A stretch of DNA of 27,288 bases from SZUA-430 sp031413635 (GCA_031413635.1 JANOFM010000287.1:1-27288); one strand, 5' to 3'; counted from the stretch's first letter, positions 14,680-23,927 are shown. Numbers and translations: made by a program. The notes: generated by a model not told the origin, from the sequence alone.

Positions 14680-15948
14680 ATGAATTTCTCTCTCAGCCGG
14701 GAGCTGCTCCGCTCCGCGAGCAAACTGGCGATCGTCGCCGCCGCGGCTGGCCTACTGGCCGGCTGCAGCAGCGGCAACTCCTTCACGTCCTTACCTGATG
14801 GCTCCCCATCAAGCAGCACATCAGGCAACAGCGAGCCCGATGGCCAGGATTTTGTCGGCGGCGCGGCATTCTGGGGCGCGAAATACGAGGCAGACCGCGA
14901 AGACGTCGGCGCGGGAATGGGCTTTGCGCGCAATCTTCGCATGATGGGCGGTGCGCGCCAGGCGGTCTCGGTTCTGAAGGAACTCGTGATGAAAGCCCCA
15001 GACGATCCGCGGGTTCTTTCGGAGTACGGCAAAGCCCTGACCGCGGCAGGCCGGGTCCAAGACGCACTGCCCTTCCTGGCGCGCTCGACCCAGATGAACG
15101 GCGACGATTGGACCACCTTTTCGGCTTACGGCGTCGCCCTCGACCAAACCGGAAAACACAACGACGCCCGCGCCAACTATCGGACGGCGTTGAGCATTTC
15201 GCCCGGCAACCCGACGGTCGAAAGCAATTTGGCCATGTCCCACGTCTTGGAAGGCGACATCAATAAAGCGGAACTCATTTTGCGCCGCTTGGTCGCTCGG
15301 CCCGATGCAACGGCCCAGATGCGCCAAAATCTTGCAATGGTCAGCGCAATCAAAGGTAACGCCGCTGAGGCCGAGCAGCTGGCGCGCGAGGATTTGGTGC
15401 CGTCGGACGCCGCAAACAATCTGGCCCTTCTGCAGCAGTTCGACGCCCGCAACGTCGCGATCAACGTCCAGCCGTTGACCGCACCCGAGCCCGTCCCAGT
15501 GACCTCCGACCTGCCGGCGGTCATTCCCGAACCCGCACCCGCGACAAAAATCTCGGATAACGCCGAGCCCGCGGTTGGCGACATAGCCGAACTGACGGAA
15601 CGGACGGAACCGGAGGTGACGCCGACAGCGCCCGCCGCTCCTGGGTCAGTCCCGTTGCCGCCAGTCGCCTCAAAGCCTGCGCCTGTCATGATGGCGCCGA
15701 TCCCCGACGTCGAGGACCCGAAGCCCGCCAAACCCGCCGCGCCGAAAAAGATCGTGAAACCCAGTCCGGCGCCAACCTCCGTGTCGCTGACCGCTCCGGC
15801 CAAAGTGCAAGCTACGCCCCTGACACCCGCAGCAACCTCGCCGGTCGATCCGCAAGTGACCGCCAAGCCGGTTGCGGTGCTCAGAAAATCCTTCGACGTC
15901 TACCGGCAACCCGCGCCGATCGAAATCGCGAACGCGTCAAACAACTAA
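14680..15948 (+). CDS. tadD: TadD-like TPR lipoprotein of the Tad pilus
   Basis: Outer-membrane-associated TPR lipoprotein; in Tad systems TadD acts as a pilotin-like factor for secretin assembly. The 422 residues start with a lipoprotein signal (LLAGC, lipidated Cys29). Three or four TPR units follow at about 85-240 (for example DPRVLSEYGKALTAAGRVQDAL and TVESNLAMSHVLEGDINKAEL). The last roughly 165 residues are Pro/Ala/Val-rich low-complexity sequence. GAGGG at 14670-14674 supports the ATG. It is transcribed toward the main pilus unit and ends in its own terminator. The long tail makes it larger than typical TadD. Confidence 0.85.
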   Translation: MNFSLSRELLRSASKLAIVAAAAGLLAGCSSGNSFTSLPDGSPSSSTSGNSEPDGQDFVGGAAFWGAKYEADREDVGAGMGFARNLRMMGGARQAVSVLKELVMKAPDDPRVLSEYGKALTAAGRVQDALPFLARSTQMNGDDWTTFSAYGVALDQTGKHNDARANYRTALSISPGNPTVESNLAMSHVLEGDINKAELILRRLVARPDATAQMRQNLAMVSAIKGNAAEAEQLAREDLVPSDAANNLALLQQFDARNVAINVQPLTAPEPVPVTSDLPAVIPEPAPATKISDNAEPAVGDIAELTERTEPEVTPTAPAAPGSVPLPPVASKPAPVMMAPIPDVEDPKPAKPAAPKKIVKPSPAPTSVSLTAPAKVQATPLTPAATSPVDPQVTAKPVAVLRKSFDVYRQPAPIEIANASNN

Positions 15949-15966
15949 GCAATACAAGTTTTTGCA

Positions 15967-16007
15967 AAGGCGCCGCGCCCCAACTAGGGTCGCGGCGCCT
16001 TTTTTTG
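15967..16007 (+). terminator. Intrinsic terminator of tadD
   Basis: A strong stem (GGCGCCGCG at 15969-15977 with CGCGGCGCC at 15991-15999) is followed by seven T residues at 16000-16006, just downstream of the tadD stop. Clear rho-independent terminator for the plus strand. Confidence 0.92.
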
Positions 16008-16020
16008 TCGGAAGCGGATG

Positions 16021-16054
16021 AAAAAAGGCTCGAACAGGGTGATGTTCGAGCCTT
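16021..16054 (-). terminator. Intrinsic terminator of the cpa/tad unit
   Basis: On the minus strand an 11-bp perfect stem (AAGGCTCGAAC with GTTCGAGCCTT, 8-nt loop) is followed by TTTTTT, 31 bp after the tadC stop. With the tadD terminator it forms a back-to-back barrier between convergent units. Confidence 0.93.
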
Positions 16055-16084
16055 CCGATCTTCGGTATGACAATCGATGAACGC

Positions 16085-17047
16085 CTACATGTTCATGATC
16101 TTGATCGAAGCCGGCCCGAGAATGACGATAAACAGCGCCGGCAGAAAGAACACAATCATCGGCACAGTCAGCTTGGCGGGCAATGAGGCGGCCTTCTTTT
16201 CCGCTTCCATCATGCGCATTTCGCGATTTTCCAGCGCCATGACACGCAACGCCGTGCCCAGCGGCGTGCCGTAACGCTCCGCCTGAATGAGCGACGTGCA
16301 TACGGCGCGCACGCCCGAATGCGCGCACCGCTTACCTAGATTTTCGTATGCTAGCCGGCGATCCGGCAGATAGGACAACTCCGCCGTCGTCAACGCGAAC
16401 TCTTCGGCCAGCTCGACCGACTGGCTGCCGATCTCGGAAGCGACCTTGTTGAACGCGGCTTCAACCGACATGCCCGACTCAACGCAGATCAACATCAAGT
16501 CGAGCGCGTCCGGAAACGCCTTCATGATCGAACCCATGCGCTTGCCGATGGCGTTTTGAACATAGAGGTCGGGCAGATAGAAACCCACGAATGCGCCGCC
16601 GAACGCGATGCCGACCTTACCGAGAGGCGGCAGATTGTACTTCGACAGCATGAACAGATAGACGATCGTCGCAAAGAATACGATGAACGGCATCACGAAG
16701 CGAAAGAACATGAACGCGTAAATCGCCGCCTGTCCGCGATAGCCCGCACGTAACAGCTTTTCCTTGGAGTTTGCCGACTCGAGTATATTGCGCAGGTTCA
16801 ACTTTTCGATCGTCTGCTTCATGAAGCCGACCGGGGTCGAGCGCAGCTGTCCCTTCTTGTTCAAGGCCTCGCGTTGCAGCCGCCTGAGTTCTTCGCGCCG
16901 CGTGGCAACGCTCTTCAGCCGTGCGCCCAGTCTGTCGGTGGCCAGCAACGGATAAGTCAACGTCAGAATGGTGGCAAACGCCGCCACCGCCGCCAAGACC
17001 GTAACCACCAGCTCCCGGTCGAAGAGCAAATTGATGTAATTCATCAT
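16085..17047 (-). CDS. tadC: Tad pilus inner-membrane platform protein TadC
   Basis: Polytopic inner-membrane protein (GspF/T2SSF family) that pairs with TadB as the platform for pilus assembly by the CpaF ATPase. The 320 residues show an N-terminal membrane helix (about 12-36), a cytoplasmic segment, two helices near 110-165, the T2SSF core (GKRMGSIMKAFPDALDLMLICVESG split across 180-205) and a C-terminal helix pair ending in IVFFLPALFIVILGPA. GGAG (in AGGAGAG) precedes the ATG at 17047. It is the last gene before a strong terminator and begins 15 bp after tadB. Confidence 0.93.
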   Translation of the reverse strand: MMNYINLLFDRELVVTVLAAVAAFATILTLTYPLLATDRLGARLKSVATRREELRRLQREALNKKGQLRSTPVGFMKQTIEKLNLRNILESANSKEKLLRAGYRGQAAIYAFMFFRFVMPFIVFFATIVYLFMLSKYNLPPLGKVGIAFGGAFVGFYLPDLYVQNAIGKRMGSIMKAFPDALDLMLICVESGMSVEAAFNKVASEIGSQSVELAEEFALTTAELSYLPDRRLAYENLGKRCAHSGVRAVCTSLIQAERYGTPLGTALRVMALENREMRMMEAEKKAASLPAKLTVPMIVFFLPALFIVILGPASIKIMNM

Positions 17048-17062
17048 CGGTCCGCTCTCCTA

Positions 17063-18061
17063 TCAGTACTTGAAGCTGATCATCTTCTTCATGATGAAGA
17101 TGCCCGCCGACATCCACGTCGCGCAGCACAGCAGCAAGAAGTTCCCGAACCGGTCGGTAAACAAAAGCGCGATGTAGTCGGGCGTCGTCGCATAGACGAG
17201 CGCCATCACCACAATCGGCAGCGATCCGATAATGCCGGCTGACGCTTTCGCCTCCGACGACAGAGCTTGGATCTTGCCTTGCAGCCGTTTCCGGTCGCGC
17301 AGCACCGACGACAGATTGCCCAGAGCTTCCGAAAGATTACCGCCGGTTTTCTGCTGAATGGTCAAAACGATCTGGAAAAAATTGACCTCGGCGAGCGGCA
17401 TGCGATCGTACATACGCTTGAGGCCGTCTTCCAGCGTCACGCCCACCTTTAACCCCTCGACGATCTGCCGGAACTCGGGTCCCACCGGCTCGCCGGCTTC
17501 GTTGGCGATGATCTTCAAGCATTCCGTCAATGGCAATCCGGATTTGACGCCGCGCACGATGACGTCGATCGAGTTTGCAAACTCGCGCAGGAACGACTTC
17601 TTGCGCCGGTTGATGGTGAAGCCCAGGAACCAACGCGGAAAACCGAAACCAACCGCAAAACCGATCGCAATCGCCACATACCACGCATAGGCCATGACGA
17701 AGAACGCCACCGCCACCGCCAGACCGAGACCCGCCGTCACGATGTAGAACTTGCGCACGTCGATGTTCCAATCGGCCTGGTCGAGCATTTGTGCCAGCGT
17801 TAGTTTGGCGTTCTGCTGCTCTTGCTTGCGCTCGATTTCATTCAGTGTATCTTGCACTTGCCGGCGCCGTTTGGCATTGGACTCGCCCGCCGTATCGCCC
17901 TTTGCACCCGTAGAGCGGCTCGTTCCCCGCGACACGGCAGCGACCCGCTTGGTCGCCTTGCCTGAGCTGCCTGCAGCGCCGAGGAATGCAAAGGCGACCC
18001 CACCCACCGCCAGCGCAACGGTCAAGGCGACTGCCATCAAAATCAATGTCGTTTGGTCCAT
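17063..18061 (-). CDS. tadB: Tad pilus inner-membrane platform protein TadB
   Basis: Partner of TadC in the inner-membrane platform. The 332 residues include an N-terminal helix (about 5-28), a charged cytoplasmic stretch with Lys/Arg/Gln-rich coiled-coil character (about 60-90), two membrane helices (about 105-145), the T2SSF domain (SGLPLTECLKIIANEAGEPV through QKTGGNLSEALGNLS) and a C-terminal pair of helices. It follows cpaF by 32 bp and precedes tadC by 15 bp. No strong ribosome site is seen before the ATG. Confidence 0.93.
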   Translation of the reverse strand: MDQTTLILMAVALTVALAVGGVAFAFLGAAGSSGKATKRVAAVSRGTSRSTGAKGDTAGESNAKRRRQVQDTLNEIERKQEQQNAKLTLAQMLDQADWNIDVRKFYIVTAGLGLAVAVAFFVMAYAWYVAIAIGFAVGFGFPRWFLGFTINRRKKSFLREFANSIDVIVRGVKSGLPLTECLKIIANEAGEPVGPEFRQIVEGLKVGVTLEDGLKRMYDRMPLAEVNFFQIVLTIQQKTGGNLSEALGNLSSVLRDRKRLQGKIQALSSEAKASAGIIGSLPIVVMALVYATTPDYIALLFTDRFGNFLLLCCATWMSAGIFIMKKMISFKY

Positions 18062-18093
18062 GGCGGCTTATGGAGCCTTCGCCCCACCCTCTC

Positions 18094-19533
18094 TTATTTG
18101 TCGGCCGCCGCTTCGAGCGCCTCGAGCAGCTCTCTCTCGCGATTGTAATAGCGCGCCCGTTCCCAAAACGCCGGGCGCGAAATGCCCGTTGAGACATGGC
18201 GTCCCTTGACGCGGCCGTGTTCGTCTTCGCCCGTGATCTCGTAGAGGAACAGGTCCTGGGTAATGACCACGTCGCCTTCCAAACCGATCACTTCGGTGAT
18301 GTGCGTGATGCGGCGCGAACCGTCGCGCAGTCGGGCCGCTTGTACGATGATGTCGATGGCGCCGACGACCATTTCGCGAATGGTCTTCGATGGCAGGTTG
18401 TAGCCGCCCATCGTGATCATCGATTCGATACGCTGCAGAGCTTCGCGCGGCGTGTTGGCGTGCAATGTGCCCATCGACCCGTCGTGGCCGGTGTTCATCG
18501 CCTGCAAAAGGTCGAATGCTTCGGGTCCGCGGACCTCGCCAACGATGATGCGTTCCGGTCGCATACGCAGACAGTTCTTCACCAGATCGCGCATGGTGAT
18601 TTCGCCCGACCCTTCCAGGTTGGGCGGACGCGTTTCCAAGCGCACGACATGGGGTTGCTGCAATTGAAGCTCGGCCGCGTCCTCGCAGGTGATCACGCGT
18701 TCGTCCAGATCGATGAACGCCGTCATCATGTTGAGCAGCGTCGTCTTGCCAGAACCGGTACCGCCGGAGATCAGCACGTTGCACCGGCAATTGCCGATCA
18801 CGTCGAGCACCTTGCCGCCTTCCGGCGAAATCGAGCCGAAGCGGATCAAATCCGCCATCTTCAACTTGTCTTTCTTGAACTTACGGATGGTGAGTGTCGG
18901 CCCGTCGATGGCCAGCGGCGGCGCGATCACGTTCACGCGGCTGCCGTCGGGTAAGCGCGCATCGCATATCGGCGAGGAATCATCGACGCGCCGGCCGATC
19001 TGGCTCACGATGCGCTGACAGATGTTCATCAACTGCGCGTTGTCGCGGAAGCGGATATTCGTCAGCTGCACCTTGCCGTTGACTTCGATGAACACGCGCT
19101 CGGCGCCGTTGACCATGATGTCGGAGATGTCGTCACGCGCCAGCAGCGGCTCAAGCGGGCCGTAACCCAAGACGTCGTTGCAAATGTCGCCGAGCAGCTG
19201 TTCCTGCTCCGCAATCGACATCACGACGTTCTTGATGGCGATGATTTCGTTGACGATGTCGCGAATTTCCTCGCGCGCCGATTCCGCGTCGAGTTGCGCC
19301 AACTGCGCCAGATCTATCGTATCGATCAAAGCGTTGAAGATCGTCGTCTTGACTTCGTAGTACTGCTCGGACCGGTTGTCGACCGCGATCGGTGGCGGTG
19401 GTGGTGGCAGTGCCGGTGCCGGGCGCGCTTTCGCGGCAGCCGGCGGCGCCGCCGCGGCCTTCGTCGCGGCAACGGGAGCCGCGGGTTTCGTCCGCAGCTC
19501 CGTGTCTCCTGCTCCCGGTCGCTTACCGAACAT
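18094..19533 (-). CDS. cpaF: Tad pilus secretion ATPase CpaF/TadA
   Basis: Hexameric cytoplasmic ATPase that drives pilus extension, and retraction in Tad systems. The 479 residues have a Pro/Ala-rich N-terminal linker (about 15-55), an N-terminal domain (YGPLEPLLARDDISDIMVNG region, 124-143) and the secretion-ATPase core. Walker A is GGTGSGKTT (257-265), the Asp box is CEDAAELQL (283-291), Walker B is RIIVGEVRG (328-336) and the His box is GHDGSMGTLHAN (349-360). All catalytic elements are present. It starts 6 bp after cpaE, the usual order. Confidence 0.96.
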   Translation of the reverse strand: MFGKRPGAGDTELRTKPAAPVAATKAAAAPPAAAKARPAPALPPPPPPIAVDNRSEQYYEVKTTIFNALIDTIDLAQLAQLDAESAREEIRDIVNEIIAIKNVVMSIAEQEQLLGDICNDVLGYGPLEPLLARDDISDIMVNGAERVFIEVNGKVQLTNIRFRDNAQLMNICQRIVSQIGRRVDDSSPICDARLPDGSRVNVIAPPLAIDGPTLTIRKFKKDKLKMADLIRFGSISPEGGKVLDVIGNCRCNVLISGGTGSGKTTLLNMMTAFIDLDERVITCEDAAELQLQQPHVVRLETRPPNLEGSGEITMRDLVKNCLRMRPERIIVGEVRGPEAFDLLQAMNTGHDGSMGTLHANTPREALQRIESMITMGGYNLPSKTIREMVVGAIDIIVQAARLRDGSRRITHITEVIGLEGDVVITQDLFLYEITGEDEHGRVKGRHVSTGISRPAFWERARYYNRERELLEALEAAADK

Positions 19534-19539
19534 GGATTA

Positions 19540-20802
19540 TCAGGCCTTCTTGAGCCTGAGGAAATCGAAACTGAGCTTGTTTGTTGGTTTGGCTTCGCTG
19601 CGCGCCTCGCGCCCCGTCAGCTTCTGCGCCAATTCGCGGAACCCTTGCGCCGCGCGCGACTGCGGATTCAACTCGCCGACCATTTGTCCGTTGTTGCCGG
19701 CCGTCGCATAGGTCTGCGGATCGAACGGTAAAACCAACACTGGCTCCGCACCCATCGCTTCGGCGAAGTCCTTCACCGGAATTTCCGGCCGCCGCGGAAT
19801 ACCGACCTGGTTCAACACCACTTTCAACGGTCGGTCGTTCGGACGCGCCTGATTGAGCAAGTCGTAGATGTTCTTGCCGTTGCGCAGGCTTGCAAGATCG
19901 GGCGTCGCGGTAACGATGATTTCGTCGGCCGAGGTCAATACCTGTTTGACCCATGGTGCCCACACATGCGGGATGTCGACGACGACGCAGGGCGAGACCT
20001 GACGTACGATGTCGAGCACGCTTTCCACGGCTTCCGGCGAGAACGTCGCATCGCGATCGAGCTGGGCCGGGGCGACGAACAGATTCAAATGGTTTGTGTG
20101 CTTGATGAGCAGGCGATCGAGCAACATGTCGTCAAGACGCTCCGGACTCGAAAGCGCTTCGGCAATGCCCTGCCCGGAATCTTGATTGAAATCGAGTCCC
20201 GCGGTGCCGAACGGCACGTCGAGATCGGCGATCGTCGTGGAAATGCGCAAGTCCTCGGCAATCGACCATGCCGTATTATGCGCGACGGTCGATGACCCCG
20301 TGCCGCCGCGCGCGCCGACAAAGGCGAACACCTTTCCGATCGGGGCCGTGGCAGGTCCGTGATACAAGGACGCGATGGCTTCGATCACTTGCAGCGGATT
20401 GAGCGGCGCGACCAAATATTCGTTCACACCCTGACGGATCATTTCGCGATAGAGCCCGATATCGTTCGAGCCGCCGATCACGACCACTTTCGTGCCGGGG
20501 TCGCACACATGGGCGAGCTTTTCGAGCTCGCCCAAGATGGCGCTGCCCATCTCGCGCGTCTCGACCATGATGACGTTCGGCGTCGAGGAGTCTTGGAAAT
20601 ATTCCACCGCGCCGAACACGCCGCCCATATGAACGGTCAGGTGCGCCTTGGCGAGCCTGCGGTCTTGACCCGCGCGTTGGATGACCGACCCGGTTTCGGG
20701 CGACTCGCAAAACGCGTGGATAGAGATGCGCGGAACCGGGCGATCCTGAACCGCCGCGCCGAAAGCGGGCTCCGAAATGTCTGATCCGATGGATTTGGCC
20801 AT
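19540..20802 (-). CDS. cpaE: Pilus localisation protein CpaE/TadZ (degenerate MinD/ParA-type ATPase)
   Basis: Positions the Tad machine at the cell pole in species where it has been studied. The 420 residues comprise an N-terminal receiver-like (atypical response-regulator) domain (about 25-150, VVVIGGSNDIGLYREMIRQG) and a MinD/ParA-like domain. The P-loop reads GARGGTGSST (163-172). Relative to KGGxGKT, the signature Lys is Arg165 and the second Lys is Ser170. Asp193/Asp195 follow in IADLDVPFG. The ATG at 20802 is chosen over a GTG at 20823 because GAGGAG lies 9 bp before it. Confidence 0.92.
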   Translation of the reverse strand: MAKSIGSDISEPAFGAAVQDRPVPRISIHAFCESPETGSVIQRAGQDRRLAKAHLTVHMGGVFGAVEYFQDSSTPNVIMVETREMGSAILGELEKLAHVCDPGTKVVVIGGSNDIGLYREMIRQGVNEYLVAPLNPLQVIEAIASLYHGPATAPIGKVFAFVGARGGTGSSTVAHNTAWSIAEDLRISTTIADLDVPFGTAGLDFNQDSGQGIAEALSSPERLDDMLLDRLLIKHTNHLNLFVAPAQLDRDATFSPEAVESVLDIVRQVSPCVVVDIPHVWAPWVKQVLTSADEIIVTATPDLASLRNGKNIYDLLNQARPNDRPLKVVLNQVGIPRRPEIPVKDFAEAMGAEPVLVLPFDPQTYATAGNNGQMVGELNPQSRAAQGFRELAQKLTGREARSEAKPTNKLSFDFLRLKKA

Positions 20803-20811
20803 TGCGAACTG

Positions 20812-20817
20812 CTCCTC
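20812..20817 (-). promoter_or_regulatory. Ribosome binding site deciding the cpaE start
   Basis: GAGGAG on the minus strand, nine bases before the ATG at 20802. The upstream GTG at 20823 would place this site inside the coding frame, so the shorter protein is favoured. Confidence 0.75.
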
Positions 20818-20844
20818 AAACACTGGAATTCTGAAACGGAACGA

Positions 20845-21540
20845 TCACTGCCCGACGGTGCTGATCTGGCCGCTATCGGCGTTGTCCATTGACGGCGTCG
20901 CCGTCGACTGTCCGGCACGATATTTTTCAAGCACGGTTGAACGGCGATTGGCATCCGCCGTATCGATCGCGCGCGGCTCGATCAGATCGCGCGGGTCGCT
21001 GACCGACGCGGCCAAATTGCGCTGTGTCGAACAGCCGAAGTCCGGCCACATCTCATTTCGCGGTGCAAAGCCGAGGTTCTTCGTCCAGTCCTTGCCGCAG
21101 TCGGGCGAACTCGCGACATAGGAAACGAATGACAGCGTGATCGGTGCCTTGGAGTCGCCTTCCACCGCGCGATAGGACGTATACTGCACGGAGTTTTCCG
21201 CGACGCCGTGAGAGGTCAAAACGGACTTGACCTCCGCAAGCGCCGACATGGCCGCCGCTTGGTTCGCCGCGCCCGTCGGTGAGGATGCATTCAAGATGCC
21301 GTGGCCGCGCGCCTTCCAGCGTTCCGCGAATGCGCGAACCCGCTCGTGTTCCCCACGTGCCAAGCTCTGCAGACCGTCATCCACCTGAACCACCAAGGTC
21401 GCCACTTCCGGCTCGACGGTGATTGGAAATTGTTGAGGCGCGTCGAAGACGTGCTCGGGACCGTTGGCTGCCGATTGCGTGCACGCCGTTGCGGTGGCGC
21501 CGGCAAGGCCCAGGACTATGAAACGAATGAAGCTGCGCAT
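20845..21540 (-). CDS. cpaD: Pilus assembly lipoprotein CpaD
   Basis: CpaD-family outer-membrane-associated lipoprotein that works with the CpaC secretin. From the ATG at 21540 it has 231 residues. A signal peptide ends in ATAC (lipidated Cys20, a slightly weak lipobox). Family segments include SVQYTSYRAVEGDSKAPITLSF and NEMWPDFGCSTQRNLAASVSDPRDLIEPR, the latter being the most conserved part of CpaD. Two further cysteines (in SPDCGKDW and FGCSTQ) may pair. An ATG at 21549 is possible, but AGGA at 21549-21552 overlaps it and is placed for the inner ATG. Confidence 0.92.
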   Translation of the reverse strand: MRSFIRFIVLGLAGATATACTQSAANGPEHVFDAPQQFPITVEPEVATLVVQVDDGLQSLARGEHERVRAFAERWKARGHGILNASSPTGAANQAAAMSALAEVKSVLTSHGVAENSVQYTSYRAVEGDSKAPITLSFVSYVASSPDCGKDWTKNLGFAPRNEMWPDFGCSTQRNLAASVSDPRDLIEPRAIDTADANRRSTVLEKYRAGQSTATPSMDNADSGQISTVGQ

Positions 21541-21596
21541 GCGGGACATCCTAAGCTTTCGATAATTGCCAAATCATTGCTTGCATTCGAACTCTT

Positions 21597-23048
21597 CTAG
21601 CGAACGATGAAACCGATGGGACCCTTCAACGTGCCCGGGGCCTTCGGTTTGCCTTTTTCCCCGTAAACCGCGTTCAAGCGCGAAAGCAAAACCGTTTCGG
21701 CGTCGCTCGGCAACACGAAGCCGTCGGTCGGCGATGCGAGGTTCTGCCGCGACGTCGCATCGACGATGTACGGCGTGATGATCACGACGAGTTCGGTCTC
21801 GCCCGATTTGAAATCGCGGCTTTGGAACAATGAGCCCAGGATCGGAAGATTTCTCAAGCCGGGAAGGCCGTCGATGTTCTGCGTCGTCGATTGTTGCAGC
21901 AAGCCCGCCATGACCATGCTGCCGCCCGACGGAAGCTCCACCGTCGTCTCGGCGCGCCGGACGCGCAGCCCGGGGATCGTTCCCACGCCGGCGATGACGA
22001 AGGCGTTGTCGCTCGTGAGCTCGGAGACCTCGGTCGAGATTCGCATGCTGATGCGCCCCTCCGACAACACGACCGGCGTGAACCCAAGTCCTACGCCGAA
22101 CGGCTTGAACTCGATTTGGATATTGCCGTCGTTATCGCGTCCGACGGGAAACGGAAACTCGCCGCCTGCAAGAAATTTCGCCGACTCGCCCGACACCGCG
22201 GTCAAATTGGGCTCCGCCAACACGCGGATCATGCCGGTGCGTTCAAATGCCCGGATGACCGCCTGAAGCGCATTGCCCGCGTCCAGACTCCCGACCGTAG
22301 CGCTTCCCGTCGAAAGCGTTTGGCCGAGAAGCGAGAACGGATTGGTGCTGAAGATCGAGACCGGAACATCCTTGGCGACATCGAATGCGGCACCGATGTT
22401 GACGCCGAATTGCTTTGATACCGACCGCTGCATCTCGGCGATCCGCACCCTCAGCATGACTTGATCGCTGCCGCGAATGGCAAGCCGGCTGACGACGGCA
22501 TCCATCTTCAGGGCCTGATTGGGTTCCGACACGAACCGGATCGCGATCTGGCGCGCGGCTTCCGCGTCGCCCGCATTGCGCACCGAGCCCAGGATCACCA
22601 CGCGATCGTTGACGTTTTCGACTTTCACGTCCGATCCCGCGACGCTGCGCTCGATCAGACTCTCGAGCACGTTCATGTCGCGCTCGACGCGAATTTCCAG
22701 ATTGAGCAATTGCTTGCCGCTGCCGGTGAAGAAGAAAGCGTTCGTTAGTCCGACTTTCATGCCCACGACGTAGATCCGGCGCGGCGTGCGCACGACCGCA
22801 TCGACGATCTCCGGGTTGGAGACTAGGACATCGCGCGCGTCTTCCGGCAGCTCGATGATCGCGCCTTTGTTCAGCGGCAGATTGAGCTGATGCGACTGCG
22901 GCCCACTTCCGCCCGGCCGGATTTTCAGCGTCTGGGTCGGCTCGGAGCGCGGCGCGTCCGGAGTGGCACCGGCCACGCCGTCGGCCAAGGCCGGAAAGCA
23001 CAGACCGGTGGCGACTGCGGCAATCGTCAGAAGACGGAAAAATTTCAT
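21597..23048 (-). CDS. cpaC: Tad pilus outer-membrane secretin CpaC/RcpA
   Basis: Forms the multimeric outer-membrane channel for the pilus. The 483 residues have a Sec signal peptide (about 1-22), a pilus-secretin N-terminal domain (about 55-120, LPLNKGAIIELPEDARDVLV), a BON-like domain (about 123-175) and the secretin domain (about 195-445). The last includes VGLGFTPVVLSEGRISMRI and NLPILGSLFQSRDFKSGETE followed by LVVIITPYIV. It lies 11 bp after cpaB and about 50 bp before cpaD. Length and domains are normal for the family. Confidence 0.96.
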   Translation of the reverse strand: MKFFRLLTIAAVATGLCFPALADGVAGATPDAPRSEPTQTLKIRPGGSGPQSHQLNLPLNKGAIIELPEDARDVLVSNPEIVDAVVRTPRRIYVVGMKVGLTNAFFFTGSGKQLLNLEIRVERDMNVLESLIERSVAGSDVKVENVNDRVVILGSVRNAGDAEAARQIAIRFVSEPNQALKMDAVVSRLAIRGSDQVMLRVRIAEMQRSVSKQFGVNIGAAFDVAKDVPVSIFSTNPFSLLGQTLSTGSATVGSLDAGNALQAVIRAFERTGMIRVLAEPNLTAVSGESAKFLAGGEFPFPVGRDNDGNIQIEFKPFGVGLGFTPVVLSEGRISMRISTEVSELTSDNAFVIAGVGTIPGLRVRRAETTVELPSGGSMVMAGLLQQSTTQNIDGLPGLRNLPILGSLFQSRDFKSGETELVVIITPYIVDATSRQNLASPTDGFVLPSDAETVLLSRLNAVYGEKGKPKAPGTLKGPIGFIVR

Positions 23049-23059
23049 GACTTCACCTG

Positions 23060-23866
23060 TTATTCTTGGGCGGTCGACGCCGCGTGACCCTGAATGCCGT
23101 AACGCAGAACGACGATGCCTTCTTCGCCAGTTCCAAATCCCTTGGGGCGCTTTGTATCTAGGCCCGCATTTTCCTCTTTCCCCAAAGACCGCAGCGACAG
23201 CGACAGATCGCCCATCGCTTCGGCCAACGCCAACGTTTCGGCTTGCGTGCCGCTCAACTCGAGCGTCGCCGTCTTGCCGACGATGGACTTCGACTCACCC
23301 TCTTCTTGCGACGTTTGATCGACCGCCAGCACCCGCACGTCTTCCAAAACGGTTGCCGCGCCGTATGCCGGCACGCCGTCGCCGTTTGTGCCCATCTTTC
23401 GCGTCATAATCACGTCGACGCGGTCGTTCGGCAGGATAAAGCCGCCGGCGCCGCGCTCTGTCGTCAGCTTCACGCCGACCGCGCGCAGGCCGGGCGTCAA
23501 CACCGCCGCCATAAATCCGGCGCCGTCCGCCTTGATCACTTTCTGCGCCGTGACCGGCTCGCCCGAGACCAACGGAATACGTGCCACCGATCCCTCCGCT
23601 GCTTCTTCAAGCGCGCCGGGTTGCGCCTCTTTCGTAATGAAACTCGCGTCGAGCGCCGACTTCGGCCAGCCCTGCCATTTCAAATCGCCGGGCATGATCT
23701 TGCTGCCGGCCTCGATCGTCTTCGAAGAGACCATGATCTCGGTCACTTCCATTTTCGGCATGGCCGACGCATTGGTCTGACCGCCGATCAGACCGCGCAC
23801 GAGAAACGCCGCGAGAGCCGCCGCGCCGAGCGCCGCTCCCAGAATGAGGATCCGCGTCATATTCAT
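23060..23866 (-). CDS. cpaB: Pilus assembly protein CpaB/RcpC (SAF domain)
   Basis: Periplasmic SAF-domain protein anchored by one N-terminal helix (about 5-26) that works with the secretin in Tad pilus assembly. The 268 residues have the SAF segment from about 41 (MEVTEIMVSSKTIEAGSKIM) to about 105 and the conserved stretch LRAVGVKLTTERGAGGFILP followed by NDRVDVIMTR. AGGAG at 23876-23880 lies 9 bp before the first ATG, supporting 23866 over the second ATG two codons in. It is the first gene of the cpaB-to-tadC unit; a CtrA-like site is 62-76 bp upstream. Confidence 0.94.
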   Translation of the reverse strand: MNMTRILILGAALGAAALAAFLVRGLIGGQTNASAMPKMEVTEIMVSSKTIEAGSKIMPGDLKWQGWPKSALDASFITKEAQPGALEEAAEGSVARIPLVSGEPVTAQKVIKADGAGFMAAVLTPGLRAVGVKLTTERGAGGFILPNDRVDVIMTRKMGTNGDGVPAYGAATVLEDVRVLAVDQTSQEEGESKSIVGKTATLELSGTQAETLALAEAMGDLSLSLRSLGKEENAGLDTKRPKGFGTGEEGIVVLRYGIQGHAASTAQE

Positions 23867-23927
23867 CTCGTCAATCTCCTGACCCCTGCCCGATTTTGGC
23901 CTTCGTTGATGTTCTAACGCTCAAGTC

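Noticed and set aside
18196..18954. 252-codon plus-strand frame opposite cpaF
   Set aside because: Antisense to the conserved ATPase core; no independent evidence.
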